Positions 51,754-60,144 of a stretch of DNA of 64,000 nucleotides are shown here, in pieces (position 1 is the stretch's first letter; the number at the start of each line of letters is the position of its first letter). The notes beneath the pieces were generated by a model. That model saw nothing but the letters and a program-made list of their open reading frames with translations. It had not been told where the DNA came from and ran no database searches. The DNA is from Rheinheimera soli. Its GTDB lineage: Bacteria > Pseudomonadota > Gammaproteobacteria > Enterobacterales > Alteromonadaceae. The position numbers and the translations under genes were made by a program. The DNA lies in contig NZ_JAJOYU010000016.1 of NCBI RefSeq assembly GCF_021290985.1, positions 46,765 to 110,764 on the forward strand, read 5' to 3'.

Positions 51754-52299
51754 ATGTTGGTGAAGCAAAGTGATAGTCTGGTTCTGCTGATTGATATGCA
51801 GGAAAAACTGGCTCCTGTGATCGATCAAGGCAAAGAAGTAGAACAAGCTGCTGCCTGGGTATTACAAATTGCTGTGCAGCTTGGCGTGCCAGTGCTTGCT
51901 ACCGAACAATATCCACAAGGTTTGGGTGTTACCTTGGCTGCTTTAGCTGAGTTAGTGCCTGAAGACCATGTGATGGAAAAAATCCATTTCAGCGCCTTGC
52001 GTGAACCTCTGATTGCTGAGCGTTTAAAGCTAAGTGGCAAAACGCAGTTGGTGATTATTGGCACCGAAACTCATGTGTGTGTGCTGCAAAGCGCTATGGA
52101 TGCCTTAGCTGCCGGTTATCAGGTGTTTATAGTTGAGGAAGCTGTCGGCTCCCGTACTGAGCAAAACCGTCAACTGGCGTTATTGCGTTTACAGCAAGCT
52201 GGTGCACAAATTATCAGTAAAGAAATGCTAGCCTTTGAGTGGCTGGATAAAGCCGGTACAGATAACTTCCGTACCATCAGCAAAGGCTGGATCCGCTAG
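51754..52299 (+). CDS. Isochorismatase-like cysteine hydrolase
   Basis: This 181-residue hydrolase of the isochorismatase superfamily has catalytic Asp in LLIDMQEKL, Lys in MEKIHFSA and Cys in ETHVCVLQSAMDALAAGYQV. It is closest to YcaC-like proteins of unknown substrate. GGGGAG lies about 8 nt upstream of the ATG. It is 32 nt after the RIO kinase gene and 31 nt before the YbaN gene, so the three probably form one operon. Confidence 0.92.
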   Translation: MLVKQSDSLVLLIDMQEKLAPVIDQGKEVEQAAAWVLQIAVQLGVPVLATEQYPQGLGVTLAALAELVPEDHVMEKIHFSALREPLIAERLKLSGKTQLVIIGTETHVCVLQSAMDALAAGYQVFIVEEAVGSRTEQNRQLALLRLQQAGAQIISKEMLAFEWLDKAGTDNFRTISKGWIR

Positions 52300-52330
52300 A
52301 GCGGTAACTCAGTAAAGCGGTAAAGTTGTT

Positions 52331-52699
52331 ATGTTAAAGCTGCTGACAGTGTCTTTCTGGCGTTTATTGGCCTGCATTAGTTTACTGCTTGGTTTAATAG
52401 GTGTGGTGCTGCCTGGTTTACCCACAGTGCCTTTTTTATTGGTGTCTGCCTGGTCTGCAGGCAAAGGCTGGCCCCGTTTAGAACTCTGGTTATTGGCGCA
52501 TCCCAGTTTTGGTCCGCCATTAAAGCGCTGGCGTGAACATGGCGCTGTACCTCGTAAAGCCAAATATATGGCGCTAGGCATGATGTCGTTGTCTGTTGTT
52601 ATGTTACTGCTATCCCCTGCTCCTTTTTTGCTCAAACTGCTGTTACCACCTTTTCTTTGCTGTGTTGCTATTTGGTTGTGGCGTCGACCGGAAGTCTGA
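52331..52699 (+). CDS. ybaN: DUF454 family membrane protein (YbaN)
   Basis: This 122-residue inner-membrane protein has the DUF454 signature LGLIGVVLPGLPTVPFLLVSAWSAGKGWPRLELWLLAHPSFGPPLKRWREHGAVP and three or four helices. E. coli YbaN has no established biochemical role. It is probably the last gene of the RIO kinase / hydrolase operon. Confidence 0.9.
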   Translation: MLKLLTVSFWRLLACISLLLGLIGVVLPGLPTVPFLLVSAWSAGKGWPRLELWLLAHPSFGPPLKRWREHGAVPRKAKYMALGMMSLSVVMLLLSPAPFLLKLLLPPFLCCVAIWLWRRPEV

Positions 52700-52787
52700 T
52701 TGTTCCTTTTAAATCAACAATTTAAAATTTGACAGCTGCATCATTGCGCACTAGTTTGTTTACATAATGTTAAACAAGGAGTGTGTG

Positions 52788-53339
52788 ATGGAACTTACTT
52801 TAAACCAGCTTCGGCAGGATTTTGAACAGCGCAGTAACAAGTCAATGTCTATGCCCTTAGCTGGCACAGTGTTTTGGTCAGTGGTGCTGGTGCTTAGCCT
52901 GCTGTTGCCTTTTAACACCGTATTGCTGGTGATGTTGTTTGGTTCAGGCGCTATTTTTCCGCTGGCATTATTGTTTGCCAAATGGCGCAACGAAGATATG
53001 TTTATGAAAGGCCATATCTTGGGCAAGCTGATGCTGACAGGTGTCATTATGGCCAACTCACTCTGGGTTTTGCATATTATTTTGCTGTTCGCTCAACCCA
53101 AACTGGTGCCTTTTAGTCTGGCTTTAGCTTTAGCCATTCACTGGCCTTTATACGGCTGGATCATCCAACACAAGCTGGGTTTACAGCATTTATTGATGCG
53201 TGCTTTTGGCCTCTTTGCTGCTTTTTTATGGTTGCCGCTGAATTCCATTACCTCTGCCGCTTTAGTCACAGTCATCTGTTATTTAATCACGCTGGTGCAA
53301 ATGCAGCGCCGGGTGGTGGATGTCGGAGACGCTGCGTAG
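52788..53339 (+). CDS. Multi-pass membrane protein of unknown function
   Basis: This 183-residue protein has a charged N-terminus (MELTLNQLRQDFEQRSNKS) followed by five or six hydrophobic helices and ends VQMQRRVVDVGDAA. The ATG at 52788 is chosen because AAGGAG lies 6 nt upstream. I cannot assign a family with confidence. It is monocistronic and followed by two REP-like palindromes. Confidence 0.72.
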   Translation: MELTLNQLRQDFEQRSNKSMSMPLAGTVFWSVVLVLSLLLPFNTVLLVMLFGSGAIFPLALLFAKWRNEDMFMKGHILGKLMLTGVIMANSLWVLHIILLFAQPKLVPFSLALALAIHWPLYGWIIQHKLGLQHLLMRAFGLFAAFLWLPLNSITSAALVTVICYLITLVQMQRRVVDVGDAA

Positions 53340-53349
53340 TCATGGCTGC

Positions 53350-53375
53350 GGGCGACCATAAAGGTCGCCCCTACA
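53350..53375. repeat. REP-like palindrome with CTACA tail
   Basis: GGGCGACC-ATAAA-GGTCGCCC followed by CTACA. It pairs with an inverted unit at 53401-53426 to make a BIME-like tandem. Confidence 0.75.
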
Positions 53376-53400
53376 ATAATTCTGATTAAAATCAATAAGT

Positions 53401-53426
53401 TGTAGGGGCGGGGTTTATCCCCGCCC
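53401..53426. repeat. REP-like palindrome, inverted orientation
   Basis: TGTAG followed by GGGCGGGG-TTTAT-CCCCGCCC, the reverse complement layout of the unit at 53350. The arms differ in sequence but keep length, loop and tail, as REP families do. Confidence 0.75.
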
Positions 53427-53582
53427 GTCCGTCCGTTTACGTTAGATGGCTGTAAAACTGCATCTTCACCCTCTGCTCAGGTTCAGTCCTGGACTTAGTT
53501 CATCACTTGCTATACTAATTTTTTACGATAAACATAAAAAAATAGTTGATCATCATAAAATTGTCGGCTAGATTCAACTTCT

Positions 53583-53816
53583 ATGAACATACAAATTAAT
53601 CTCGATATAGAACTGGCGAAAAAGAAGATGTCGCTTACCGAGTTATCGCAACAGGTTGGGGTGTCCATGACCAATCTGTCATTGCTAAAAACCGGCAAGG
53701 TAAAGGCTATCCGCTTTAGTACGCTGGCCGCCATTTGTCAGGCTCTGAGCTGTCAGCCTGGCGATATTTTGCAATATGTTGCCGATGACTCTGCGAAAGA
53801 CAAAAACGGCATTTGA
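53583..53816 (+). CDS. Small XRE/Cro-type helix-turn-helix regulator
   Basis: This 77-residue protein is almost only a helix-turn-helix domain: MNIQINLDIELAKKKMSLTELSQQVGVSMTNLSLLKTGKVKAIRFSTLAAICQALSCQPGDILQY, the YozG/HTH_26 type. It begins a two-gene unit with a membrane protein 18 nt downstream, a pairing seen with DUF2975-type membrane proteins. It may repress its own operon. Confidence 0.88.
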   Translation: MNIQINLDIELAKKKMSLTELSQQVGVSMTNLSLLKTGKVKAIRFSTLAAICQALSCQPGDILQYVADDSAKDKNGI

Positions 53817-53833
53817 GTTAAACAGGAGGTTTT

Positions 53834-54448
53834 ATGCGAAATCATGAGTATCTGTGGCCCGGCATTGCGGCTTTGTTGTTGGCGCTGTGTTTTCCGGTGT
53901 ACTGGTTATCTATTTTTCATCTGAGTTCAGAGAACTTTATGGAAGTCTATAAAGCGGACCTGCTGAAACTCAGCTGGTCAGATTTGGCTTTTGTGCTGAT
54001 AGGCGCACTTGAGGTCTATGTGTACCTGAGTTTACGTCGTAGTTTTGCAGAACGTTTGCAGTCGGGGTCGGCAGCTGTGTTGTTACTTGTGATGACCTTG
54101 CTGGTTGTGGCCTTTCACGCCACAGTAGTGGTAGATCTGGTGATCGTGTTTTCAGGTGGCGTGATGCCGGATGCACAACTTAGCATGATCGCTGAAACTA
54201 CAGTGGCTGTGGCACTTGGTATTTTGTTCGCCTATGCCGTAGTTGCATTTGTGTTGGCTATTGTGTTGTTGTTAAAGCGAACCGCGGCTTCTGGCCTGTT
54301 AAAATGTTTTGCCGTGGTGCTGTTGGTTTGTTGTGTTTTGCAGTTCAGCGTTTTCTTAAGCCCAGGTACTATTTTTCTGTTTCCTGTGGCTCTGTTGTTG
54401 CTTGCGTTCTATTTTTTGAAAGAGCCGCAAGAACTGGAACTGGTGTAA
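53834..54448 (+). CDS. Membrane protein paired with the helix-turn-helix gene
   Basis: This 204-residue protein has five or six hydrophobic helices and no soluble domain. It follows the small regulator by 18 nt behind AGGAGG and is co-transcribed. The arrangement resembles DUF2975 membrane proteins with YozG-type regulators, but sequence identity to that family cannot be judged by eye. Function unknown. Confidence 0.72.
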   Translation: MRNHEYLWPGIAALLLALCFPVYWLSIFHLSSENFMEVYKADLLKLSWSDLAFVLIGALEVYVYLSLRRSFAERLQSGSAAVLLLVMTLLVVAFHATVVVDLVIVFSGGVMPDAQLSMIAETTVAVALGILFAYAVVAFVLAIVLLLKRTAASGLLKCFAVVLLVCCVLQFSVFLSPGTIFLFPVALLLLAFYFLKEPQELELV

Positions 54449-54463
54449 AGCTAAAAACATGGA

Positions 54464-54480
54464 GCGGGCCTGGTGCCCGC
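54464..54480. terminator. Hairpin between convergent genes
   Basis: GCGGGC-CTGGT-GCCCGC forms a 6-bp GC stem between the membrane protein stop and the convergent AhpD-like gene. No T-run follows, so termination strength is uncertain. It resembles the REP units but lacks their tail. Confidence 0.45.
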
Positions 54481-54499
54481 CCGTCTATTCGATAACGCT

Positions 54500-54952
54500 T
54501 TAAAACTCAGGCTGAAAATGAAAGGCCACTGCGATACGGTTCCAGCTGTTGATGGTGACGATCAGCGCCGTCAGGTTCAGAATTTCCTGATCTGAGTATT
54601 CTGCTGCGACAGTGGCATAATCCTGATCCGACACCCCTTTACCTGCCACTAAAGTTAAAGCTTCAGTCCAGCTTAACGCTGCTTGCTCACGGGCTGTAAA
54701 AGCAGATTTCACTTCCTGCCATGACGGCAATACATCCAGCCGATGTTGTTGTTCACCATCTTTTCTCGCTTCATTGGCATGCATATGCTGGCAAAAAGCG
54801 CAGCCGTTTAACTGGGAAGCACGAATTTTCATTAAGTGGATCAGGCTTTTATCCAAACCAGAATCTTCGGCTGCTTTGGCCAGACCGACCAGATGCTGCA
54901 CTATGGCTGGCTGACCTTGATACACAGCAGTACGACTAATACGTTTTGACAT
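54500..54952 (-). CDS. AhpD/carboxymuconolactone decarboxylase-family protein
   Basis: This 150-residue protein has the CxxCxxxH motif (CAFCQHMH, near residues 50-57) of AhpD-like alkylhydroperoxidases within RASQLNGCAFCQHMHANEARKDGE. The ATG at 54952 follows GGAGGTGTTT. It is next to an AraC regulator 43 bp upstream on the same strand, which may control it. Expected activity is a thiol-based peroxidase or decarboxylase. Confidence 0.9.
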   Translation of the reverse strand: MSKRISRTAVYQGQPAIVQHLVGLAKAAEDSGLDKSLIHLMKIRASQLNGCAFCQHMHANEARKDGEQQHRLDVLPSWQEVKSAFTAREQAALSWTEALTLVAGKGVSDQDYATVAAEYSDQEILNLTALIVTINSWNRIAVAFHFQPEF

Positions 54953-54995
54953 AAACACCTCCGTTAGTTGAGGTGTTTAGTGTACGAGCCAACGA

Positions 54996-55811
54996 TCAGG
55001 CTGAATTGGAGAATTGCGACATCTTACGTTTTTTATACTGACCAGGGGTTTGGCCTGTGATGCGGACAAAATGCTGATGCATATGAGCCTGATCATAAAA
55101 ACCAGCTTGTTGCGCCACACTGGCTAAGTCAATAAGCGGGTTGTTGCTGATTAAAAATCTCGCCAGTTTTACTTTAAACAGCAGCTGTAATTGCGCAGGT
55201 GATAAACCTGTTTCCAGCTTAAATAAGCGTTCAAATTGTCGGCGGCTTTTTGGTAGTTGGCTGTACAAGTGCTGCAAATCGGCGGCTGGTTGCTTCAATA
55301 GTGCCAGACTTTTTTGCACCAAAGTTGCATTTGACACTCTCTGTTCGGCCAAATGTAATAACCAACATTCAATAGCCGTAAGCCGGGCTGGCAGATTGGG
55401 GCTGTTCGCCAGTTGATCCAATAACCAGTCCAGGCCCACCAGATTGCACAAGCGAATATCCAATGCTGCTTTCGTCAGCTCTGCAGGACTCACGCCCAAT
55501 AACTGAAAAGCTCCTGTGGCAAGGAAACGCACACTCAGCAGATGCTGGCCTGGCAAAAATGAACTATGGTTTAATTGCTGGCTATAGTGGAGATAGGCCG
55601 AGGGTAGCTGGTTTGGCAGGAATTCAAAGGTCAGATTGCTGCCGCCATCCGGATATTGTGGATAAGGTTGTGTGATATCTATTTGTTCTGGAACCTGTAT
55701 GGTCCAGTACTGCTGCACCCAGGGTTTTAGCTGCTCAGAGGGCAGATGCTGGCTAAAGCCCAAAGCCATCAAGCTGCTGTTGGGCTGAAAATGCAACTCT
55801 TGAGTGCTCAT
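54996..55811 (-). CDS. AraC-family transcriptional regulator
   Basis: This 271-residue regulator has an N-terminal sensing domain (about 15-150; QYWTIQVPEQ, YPQYPDGGSNLTFEF) as in DUF6597-type AraC proteins and a C-terminal double helix-turn-helix (SRRQFERLFKLETGLSPAQLQLLFKVKLARFLI, DLASVAQQAGFYDQAHMHQHFVRITGQTPGQYKK). The adjacent AhpD-like gene is a probable target. The inducer is unknown. Confidence 0.92.
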   Translation of the reverse strand: MSTQELHFQPNSSLMALGFSQHLPSEQLKPWVQQYWTIQVPEQIDITQPYPQYPDGGSNLTFEFLPNQLPSAYLHYSQQLNHSSFLPGQHLLSVRFLATGAFQLLGVSPAELTKAALDIRLCNLVGLDWLLDQLANSPNLPARLTAIECWLLHLAEQRVSNATLVQKSLALLKQPAADLQHLYSQLPKSRRQFERLFKLETGLSPAQLQLLFKVKLARFLISNNPLIDLASVAQQAGFYDQAHMHQHFVRITGQTPGQYKKRKMSQFSNSA

Positions 55812-55820
55812 GTTCGTTCC

Positions 55821-55846
55821 GGACGACCAAAAAGGTCGTCCCTACC
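55821..55846. repeat. REP-like palindrome with CTACC tail
   Basis: GGACGACC-AAAAA-GGTCGTCC followed by CTACC, the same architecture as at 20449 and 53350. It lies in the 39-bp gap between the AraC and DUF4920 genes. Confidence 0.7.
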
Positions 55847-55850
55847 ATTA

Positions 55851-56318
55851 TTAATCTGCAATCTCAACAGCGACAGGCACTAACTGATACAAAGTGATGG
55901 CTTCAGTAACGCTTGTTGGATCAAAGGCTTCGCCTTGTTCTTCGGCTTTATGCGCCAAGTATTCGCGGGTTGATTCTAAATCCATTTCGATAGGGTCCAG
56001 CTTGCCACTGGCGTAAGCAGTTTTACCTTTGGCGCTGACCGGAAACACCATATCGCCGTCTCTTACTTTAATGCGAAAAGTCGGCTGATTAGCATCGGCC
56101 GCAAATTGCATCCAGCAGCCTTTTTTCTTGCAGACCGCTTCCACAGTGCCTTTGACCGTTACTTGTTGCTGCAGGTAACTTTGTGGTTTCGCCAGAATAT
56201 CAGCAACCTCAACCAGTTTGGTTTTATCGACAACACCACCAAAAGTGCTTGCTGAAGCGCTAAAGGTAAGCAGTGTCAGTGTGGTGCTCAAAAACAGCTT
56301 TTGTAGTAATTTCATCAT
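55851..56318 (-). CDS. DUF4920 periplasmic protein
   Basis: This 155-residue protein has a signal peptide (to about residue 24, SASA) and an OB-like DUF4920 domain: VTVKGTVEAVCKKKGCWMQF with two cysteines, FRIKVRDGDMVFPVSAKGKTAYASGKLD and a charged end. The family is found in marine gammaproteobacteria and Bacteroidetes without known function. Either ATG of the pair at 56318/56315 could be used; AGGTGA abuts them. Confidence 0.87.
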   Translation of the reverse strand: MMKLLQKLFLSTTLTLLTFSASASTFGGVVDKTKLVEVADILAKPQSYLQQQVTVKGTVEAVCKKKGCWMQFAADANQPTFRIKVRDGDMVFPVSAKGKTAYASGKLDPIEMDLESTREYLAHKAEEQGEAFDPTSVTEAITLYQLVPVAVEIAD

Positions 56319-56336
56319 TCACCTTATTAAGCTTAT

Positions 56337-56630
56337 TTATTGGATAACCTGATAATTTTTCAGGATTAGCTGTTGAAACTCGGCCGAAATATCATGCCAG
56401 TCCACCAGATCGACCTTAAAAGGTAAGTCGGATTCTTCCAGCGCATCCTGCAGTTTAAATAGTTGTTGTGGCGGCAAAACCTGCTTCGCTACGAGAGCTA
56501 AGTCTAAATCAGACCATGCTTTGGCCGTACCTTTGACTCTGGAACCAAAAGCCCAAACCCTAACATCAGGTACATGGTTGCTGAGCAATTGTCGCAACAA
56601 CGACAACTGAGCATCTGACAGATTAAGCAT
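56337..56630 (-). CDS. mntA: MntA-type minimal nucleotidyltransferase (antitoxin)
   Basis: This 97-residue protein carries the nucleotidyltransferase motif GSRVKGTAKAWSDLDL (residues 29-44) with two catalytic Asp residues (D41, D43) and a third Asp in KVDLVDW. In type VII toxin-antitoxin systems MntA adds AMP units to a tyrosine of HepT and so blocks it. The ATG at 56630 overlaps the HEPN gene by 8 nt. The gene symbol rests on motif and gene order, not on a search. Confidence 0.88.
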   Translation of the reverse strand: MLNLSDAQLSLLRQLLSNHVPDVRVWAFGSRVKGTAKAWSDLDLALVAKQVLPPQQLFKLQDALEESDLPFKVDLVDWHDISAEFQQLILKNYQVIQ

Positions 56631-57051
56631 TACGCTGCTGCAACCGCTGCAGTACAGATAAAGCCTGAGTCTCAAAATTCAAAGCGGCCTGATACACAAC
56701 TGATGCTTTGTCCTGATCATAAGTGTGAGACGTGATATTGCGTTGCCGCCTGAATTCAAACCAGAGTTCAGGGTCGTCCAACAAACCTTTTTCCATGGCG
56801 GTACGAATCAAATCCCGAAAAGAATACTGGTCTATATCGCTTAAAGCCGCTGCGTCCTGCTCCAGTTGGCGTTTGATCATTTTGACGCAAAGCTCATAAC
56901 AAAACTCAAAGTTCTGGATAACTCCAGCCACGACCAGACGTTTCTGGCTTTCAGATAAGCCAGCAATAAAACTCTGATTTTTGCTGTCCTGCACTGCTTC
57001 AGACAAGGACTTGCAAGCCAAAGCTAAAGCGGATAAATCCAGAATTTCCAT
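56623..57051 (-). CDS. hepT: HepT-type HEPN toxin
   Basis: This 142-residue helical protein has the HEPN RNase motif RX4HXY: Arg104, His109 and Tyr111 in RNITSHTYDQ. Tyr111 is the residue that MntA modifies in studied type VII systems. The family is also annotated as HI0074-like nucleotidyltransferase substrate-binding protein. It precedes and overlaps the MntA gene, the usual order. As in other systems, the RNase would be active when the partner is lost. Confidence 0.9.
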   Translation of the reverse strand: MEILDLSALALACKSLSEAVQDSKNQSFIAGLSESQKRLVVAGVIQNFEFCYELCVKMIKRQLEQDAAALSDIDQYSFRDLIRTAMEKGLLDDPELWFEFRRQRNITSHTYDQDKASVVYQAALNFETQALSVLQRLQQRNA

Positions 57052-57147
57052 AACAGCCTCGCCTGAGTCAAGATAAAAGCATTACAGCAGCTACACCCTG
57101 TTTTGGCAATATTGCCGATAAGAGGTGTCTCAGCCTCTGAGTTCAAC

Positions 57148-58275
57148 CTAAGTACTTAAAACCTGTTGCCAGAACCATTTGGCTAAATCTCCTGTGATAT
57201 CGGCTTCGGCATTGGTCAGCAGCACTAAACCTATGTCCTGCTCTGGTGAATACGCGATGTAAGGCCGGAAACCATCGACGACACCACCGTGATAAAACAG
57301 TTTGTTTTCATCGTATTGGATCACACGCCAACCACGGCCATACCAGCTTGATACCTGCTTGAATTGTTGCCACACCGGCCAGCGAGGTTTGCCGCGTAAC
57401 TTCACCATAGGTTGTTGCAACTGAGCTAAAGCTTCAGCGCTGAATACGCCGGGTTTATGCCCCAACATCGCAATCAGGTACTTGGCCATATCATTGACGC
57501 TGGCATTCACGCCGGCGGCTGGATTGACCCAATAAAAGTTCGGGTCGATTTTGACAGGACGCCAGCCTTTGCCGCCTCTTTTATGTGGCATGGCCTTGTT
57601 TTCAGTGGCTAAAAAAGGAGCATAGCCCACCGAAGCTGTGCTCATTTGCAGAGGTTTAAAAATACGTTCGGGCAATAATTCTTCGTAGCTTTGACCTGTA
57701 CCACGATTGAGAACCTGATCCAACAAAGCAAACACAATGTTCTGGTAGCTGTAACAAGTACCGGGTTTACAGCCTGGGTCAAGTTCCCGAAATTTAGGTA
57801 AAATTTGCTCCGGCGTTTGTTTGTCTTCCAGCATATTTTCATAAGCATGAGGCATTAATCCCGTGCTTTGGCTAAGTACCTGATCTACTTTAATTTGCCG
57901 GGTAGCAGCAGCGGTTTTTAATTTAAATTCAGGTACATAATTAATCAGCGGCAAATCTAAATTTACTTTACCTTGCTGCGCCGCCAATACGCTGATGCCC
58001 CCGGTAAAGGTTTTCGATACTGAGGCCAGCCGGAACACAGTATCTGCATCAATTTTGTCCGGTTTGCCCATAGCCCGTACACCATAACTGCCGGTGGCAA
58101 TAATCTGGTTGCCACGCACTACAGCATAAGCTCCGCCCGGCACTTTGGCTTTATTCAGTTGCACACGAAATTGCAAATCCAGCCCTTGCAGCAGTTCGGT
58201 TTGTTGAAACTGTGCTGAGGTTGAAAAAACGCAAAGCAAGAGGCTGCATAAGGTAGTTTTTATAAATAATTTCAT
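57148..58275 (-). CDS. Exported serine hydrolase (beta-lactamase class C fold)
   Basis: This 375-residue protein has a signal peptide (to about residue 21) and the class C beta-lactamase/EstB fold: SxxK at Ser85-Lys88 (LASVSKTF), YxN at Tyr176-Asn178 (YSYQN) and HGG near residue 328. It could be a beta-lactamase, an esterase or a peptidase. It lies 16 nt after the BlaR1-M23 fusion gene on the same strand, so it is probably the effector of that regulatory pair. Confidence 0.9.
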   Translation of the reverse strand: MKLFIKTTLCSLLLCVFSTSAQFQQTELLQGLDLQFRVQLNKAKVPGGAYAVVRGNQIIATGSYGVRAMGKPDKIDADTVFRLASVSKTFTGGISVLAAQQGKVNLDLPLINYVPEFKLKTAAATRQIKVDQVLSQSTGLMPHAYENMLEDKQTPEQILPKFRELDPGCKPGTCYSYQNIVFALLDQVLNRGTGQSYEELLPERIFKPLQMSTASVGYAPFLATENKAMPHKRGGKGWRPVKIDPNFYWVNPAAGVNASVNDMAKYLIAMLGHKPGVFSAEALAQLQQPMVKLRGKPRWPVWQQFKQVSSWYGRGWRVIQYDENKLFYHGGVVDGFRPYIAYSPEQDIGLVLLTNAEADITGDLAKWFWQQVLST

Positions 58276-58291
58276 CAGGTTGCCTTAACTG

Positions 58292-59674
58292 CTACAACTT
58301 TAAATAAGGAGTTGGATCTTGCTGTTTTCCGTCAACCAGCAATTCAAAATGTAAATGTGGCCCAGTCACCCGGCCTGTAGAACCCACTTTGCCTATAGGC
58401 TGGCCTGGTTCTACCGTCTGGCCTGGTTTTATATAAAAATCATCCAGATGGGCGTACAAGGTTTGATAACCGTGACCATGGTCAATCAACACAGTTTTGC
58501 CATATCTGTCATGTAAGCTTTTGTCGTCGGCAATCAGTACTTTGCCTTTTTGCGCTGCTTTTACTGTGGCACCACGTTTGGCGCCAAAATCCAACCCCTG
58601 ATGTGGGCGGTTTTTGCGAAACGGGTGTTTTTCACCATAAAACGAATTGATCGGCACTTTACCAACGGGCAATACCCATTCTTCAGGCGGTGAGCTGAAG
58701 CTAAGCTGAGCGCAGCCCACATTCAGTAGTAAAGCGGTGCTGCATAACGCAGCTGTAGCGCGCCATTTTTGCCAGAAGGACAGCACAGGAGCTGGCTGAA
58801 ATAACTGCTGCAAACGTTGTTGGTAAAAACTTTGGCTTGCTTGGTTTTGAATAAAACCCGGCATCAGCGCAGGCATCTGCTCTGCCTGACTCTGCTTTAA
58901 ACTGCAAAGCAGAGTTTGGCCATACAACAGCGCTTGCTCTGGCTGCTTTTTAAGTACAGCTTTGTCCACTGCCAACTCCATACTGCGGATAAAGGCCTGT
59001 TCAATCAGCCGTAGTATTGGGTTAAACCAACATAAAGCCACCAGAATACGCAGTAGTAAAAGCTGTTGTGGGTCGCGTCGTTGCAAATGAACCAGTTCGT
59101 GTTCTATCAATAACTGGCGCTGCTGTTCAGACATAGTCTCTATATAAGCAGGTAGCACCAACACTATATGCTTCCAGCCGCTAATAAAAGGTGAAACAGC
59201 AGCCTGGGTTTGGCGAATTTCAAAACGCTGAGGCAAGACTTCAAGCTGTGCTTGGCTTAGTAATGACGCTGTATCTACCTGTTCTGCCTGAGCGATCAGG
59301 TGCTGTACCTGCTGCCATTGTTTCACTAAGCGCCATAGCAGTAACAGGCTGACAATACATACAAAACTCAAGGTGATATACCAATAAAGCGCGGTATTCA
59401 CCGCTGGTTCCACTAAGCTGGGATGTTGCGGTTGCGCAGCTAAAACCTGCACTGAAGTCAAAGTATCTTGTAGCAGTACAGACGGAATACTCCAGTGTTG
59501 ATAAAGCTCTGGCATAGGCAGCAGAGGTAAAAAACTTAAAATCAGTAAGCACCAATACAAAGCAGGCCAATGCTGTAAAGCGCTGAATTTCTTCAGTAAA
59601 GGCTGAGTTGCAAACCAAAGCAATCCGGACCAAAGGCTGCAAAGCAGTAAAGAAAGCAACAATTGTTCAGCCAT
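58292..59674 (-). CDS. BlaR1-like M56 metalloprotease fused to an M23 peptidase
   Basis: This 460-residue protein has an N-terminal BlaR1/MecR1-type membrane metalloprotease domain with helices at about 5-22, 37-52, 97-116 and zinc motif His192-Glu-Leu-Val-His196 (IEHELVHLQRRD), another helix near 304-320, and a C-terminal M23 (LytM/lysostaphin) domain in the periplasm with His358, Asp362, His408 and His440/His442 (HQGLDFG, LYAHLD, GPHLHFE), all ligands present. In BlaR1 the corresponding C-terminal sensor is a penicillin-binding domain; here it is replaced by a peptidoglycan endopeptidase. The ATG at 59674 follows the BlaI stop by 1 nt. Confidence 0.9.
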   Translation of the reverse strand: MAEQLLLSLLLCSLWSGLLWFATQPLLKKFSALQHWPALYWCLLILSFLPLLPMPELYQHWSIPSVLLQDTLTSVQVLAAQPQHPSLVEPAVNTALYWYITLSFVCIVSLLLLWRLVKQWQQVQHLIAQAEQVDTASLLSQAQLEVLPQRFEIRQTQAAVSPFISGWKHIVLVLPAYIETMSEQQRQLLIEHELVHLQRRDPQQLLLLRILVALCWFNPILRLIEQAFIRSMELAVDKAVLKKQPEQALLYGQTLLCSLKQSQAEQMPALMPGFIQNQASQSFYQQRLQQLFQPAPVLSFWQKWRATAALCSTALLLNVGCAQLSFSSPPEEWVLPVGKVPINSFYGEKHPFRKNRPHQGLDFGAKRGATVKAAQKGKVLIADDKSLHDRYGKTVLIDHGHGYQTLYAHLDDFYIKPGQTVEPGQPIGKVGSTGRVTGPHLHFELLVDGKQQDPTPYLKL

Positions 59675-59675
59675 C

Positions 59676-60074
59676 TTAAGCCTCGCCGTTTTTGTTTGGC
59701 GCATTTTGCTGCTGGGCTAAATCGGCCAGCAGTTTTTCTAAGTCAGCTATTTCATCCGCATTCACCAGCTTGCTGTTGGCAAACATAGCCACAGGCAAAG
59801 GACCATTCAGTTCAAATACTCTGCGGCCAAAATCCTGCGCAAAAGCCGCCAGCGTGGGCATTTTATCCAGTAGCGCTCTGTAGCTGTTTTTATTGCCCAA
59901 AGTTTCACAAGCCACAAAACCTTTTTCGCCCATCCGCTCCAAAGTTTTGCGGGTAGAGGAATAACCCCAGCCCAACACAGACTCCAGTTCGTCATGCAAT
60001 TCACGGGCAGTAAGAGGTTGCTTTAGCCAAAGTAACTTCAGAATTTCCAGTTCAGGAGCAGTAGGTTGGTGCAT
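59676..60074 (-). CDS. BlaI/MecI-family repressor
   Basis: This 132-residue repressor has a winged-helix domain (APELEILKLLWLKQPLTARELHDELESVLGWGYSSTRKTLERMGEKGFV) and a C-terminal dimerisation region (about 75-125). Such repressors are cleaved after activation of a BlaR1-type protease, which is encoded 1 nt downstream. Two matching operators lie upstream of the start (60111-60124, 60145-60158), so it represses its own operon including the serine hydrolase. Confidence 0.92.
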   Translation of the reverse strand: MHQPTAPELEILKLLWLKQPLTARELHDELESVLGWGYSSTRKTLERMGEKGFVACETLGNKNSYRALLDKMPTLAAFAQDFGRRVFELNGPLPVAMFANSKLVNADEIADLEKLLADLAQQQNAPNKNGEA

Positions 60075-60110
60075 AAAATTGAATCTGTGATTTCACTATG
60101 CCTTTAGAGT

Positions 60111-60124
60111 GCGACAAATGTCAC
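60111..60124. promoter_or_regulatory. BlaI-type operator 1
   Basis: GCGACA-AA-TGTCAC is a near-perfect inverted repeat with the 6-2-6 layout of BlaI/MecI operators (TACA-N2-TGTA core). It lies just downstream of a possible -35 box of the operon (minus strand TTGACC at 60135-60130). Confidence 0.8.
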
Positions 60125-60144
60125 ACCAAGGTCAAGTAAAATCT

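Noticed and set aside
57075..57140. Terminator between HEPN gene and serine hydrolase region
   Set aside because: The GAGG/CCTC arms near 57122-57138 are too short and no T-run follows.
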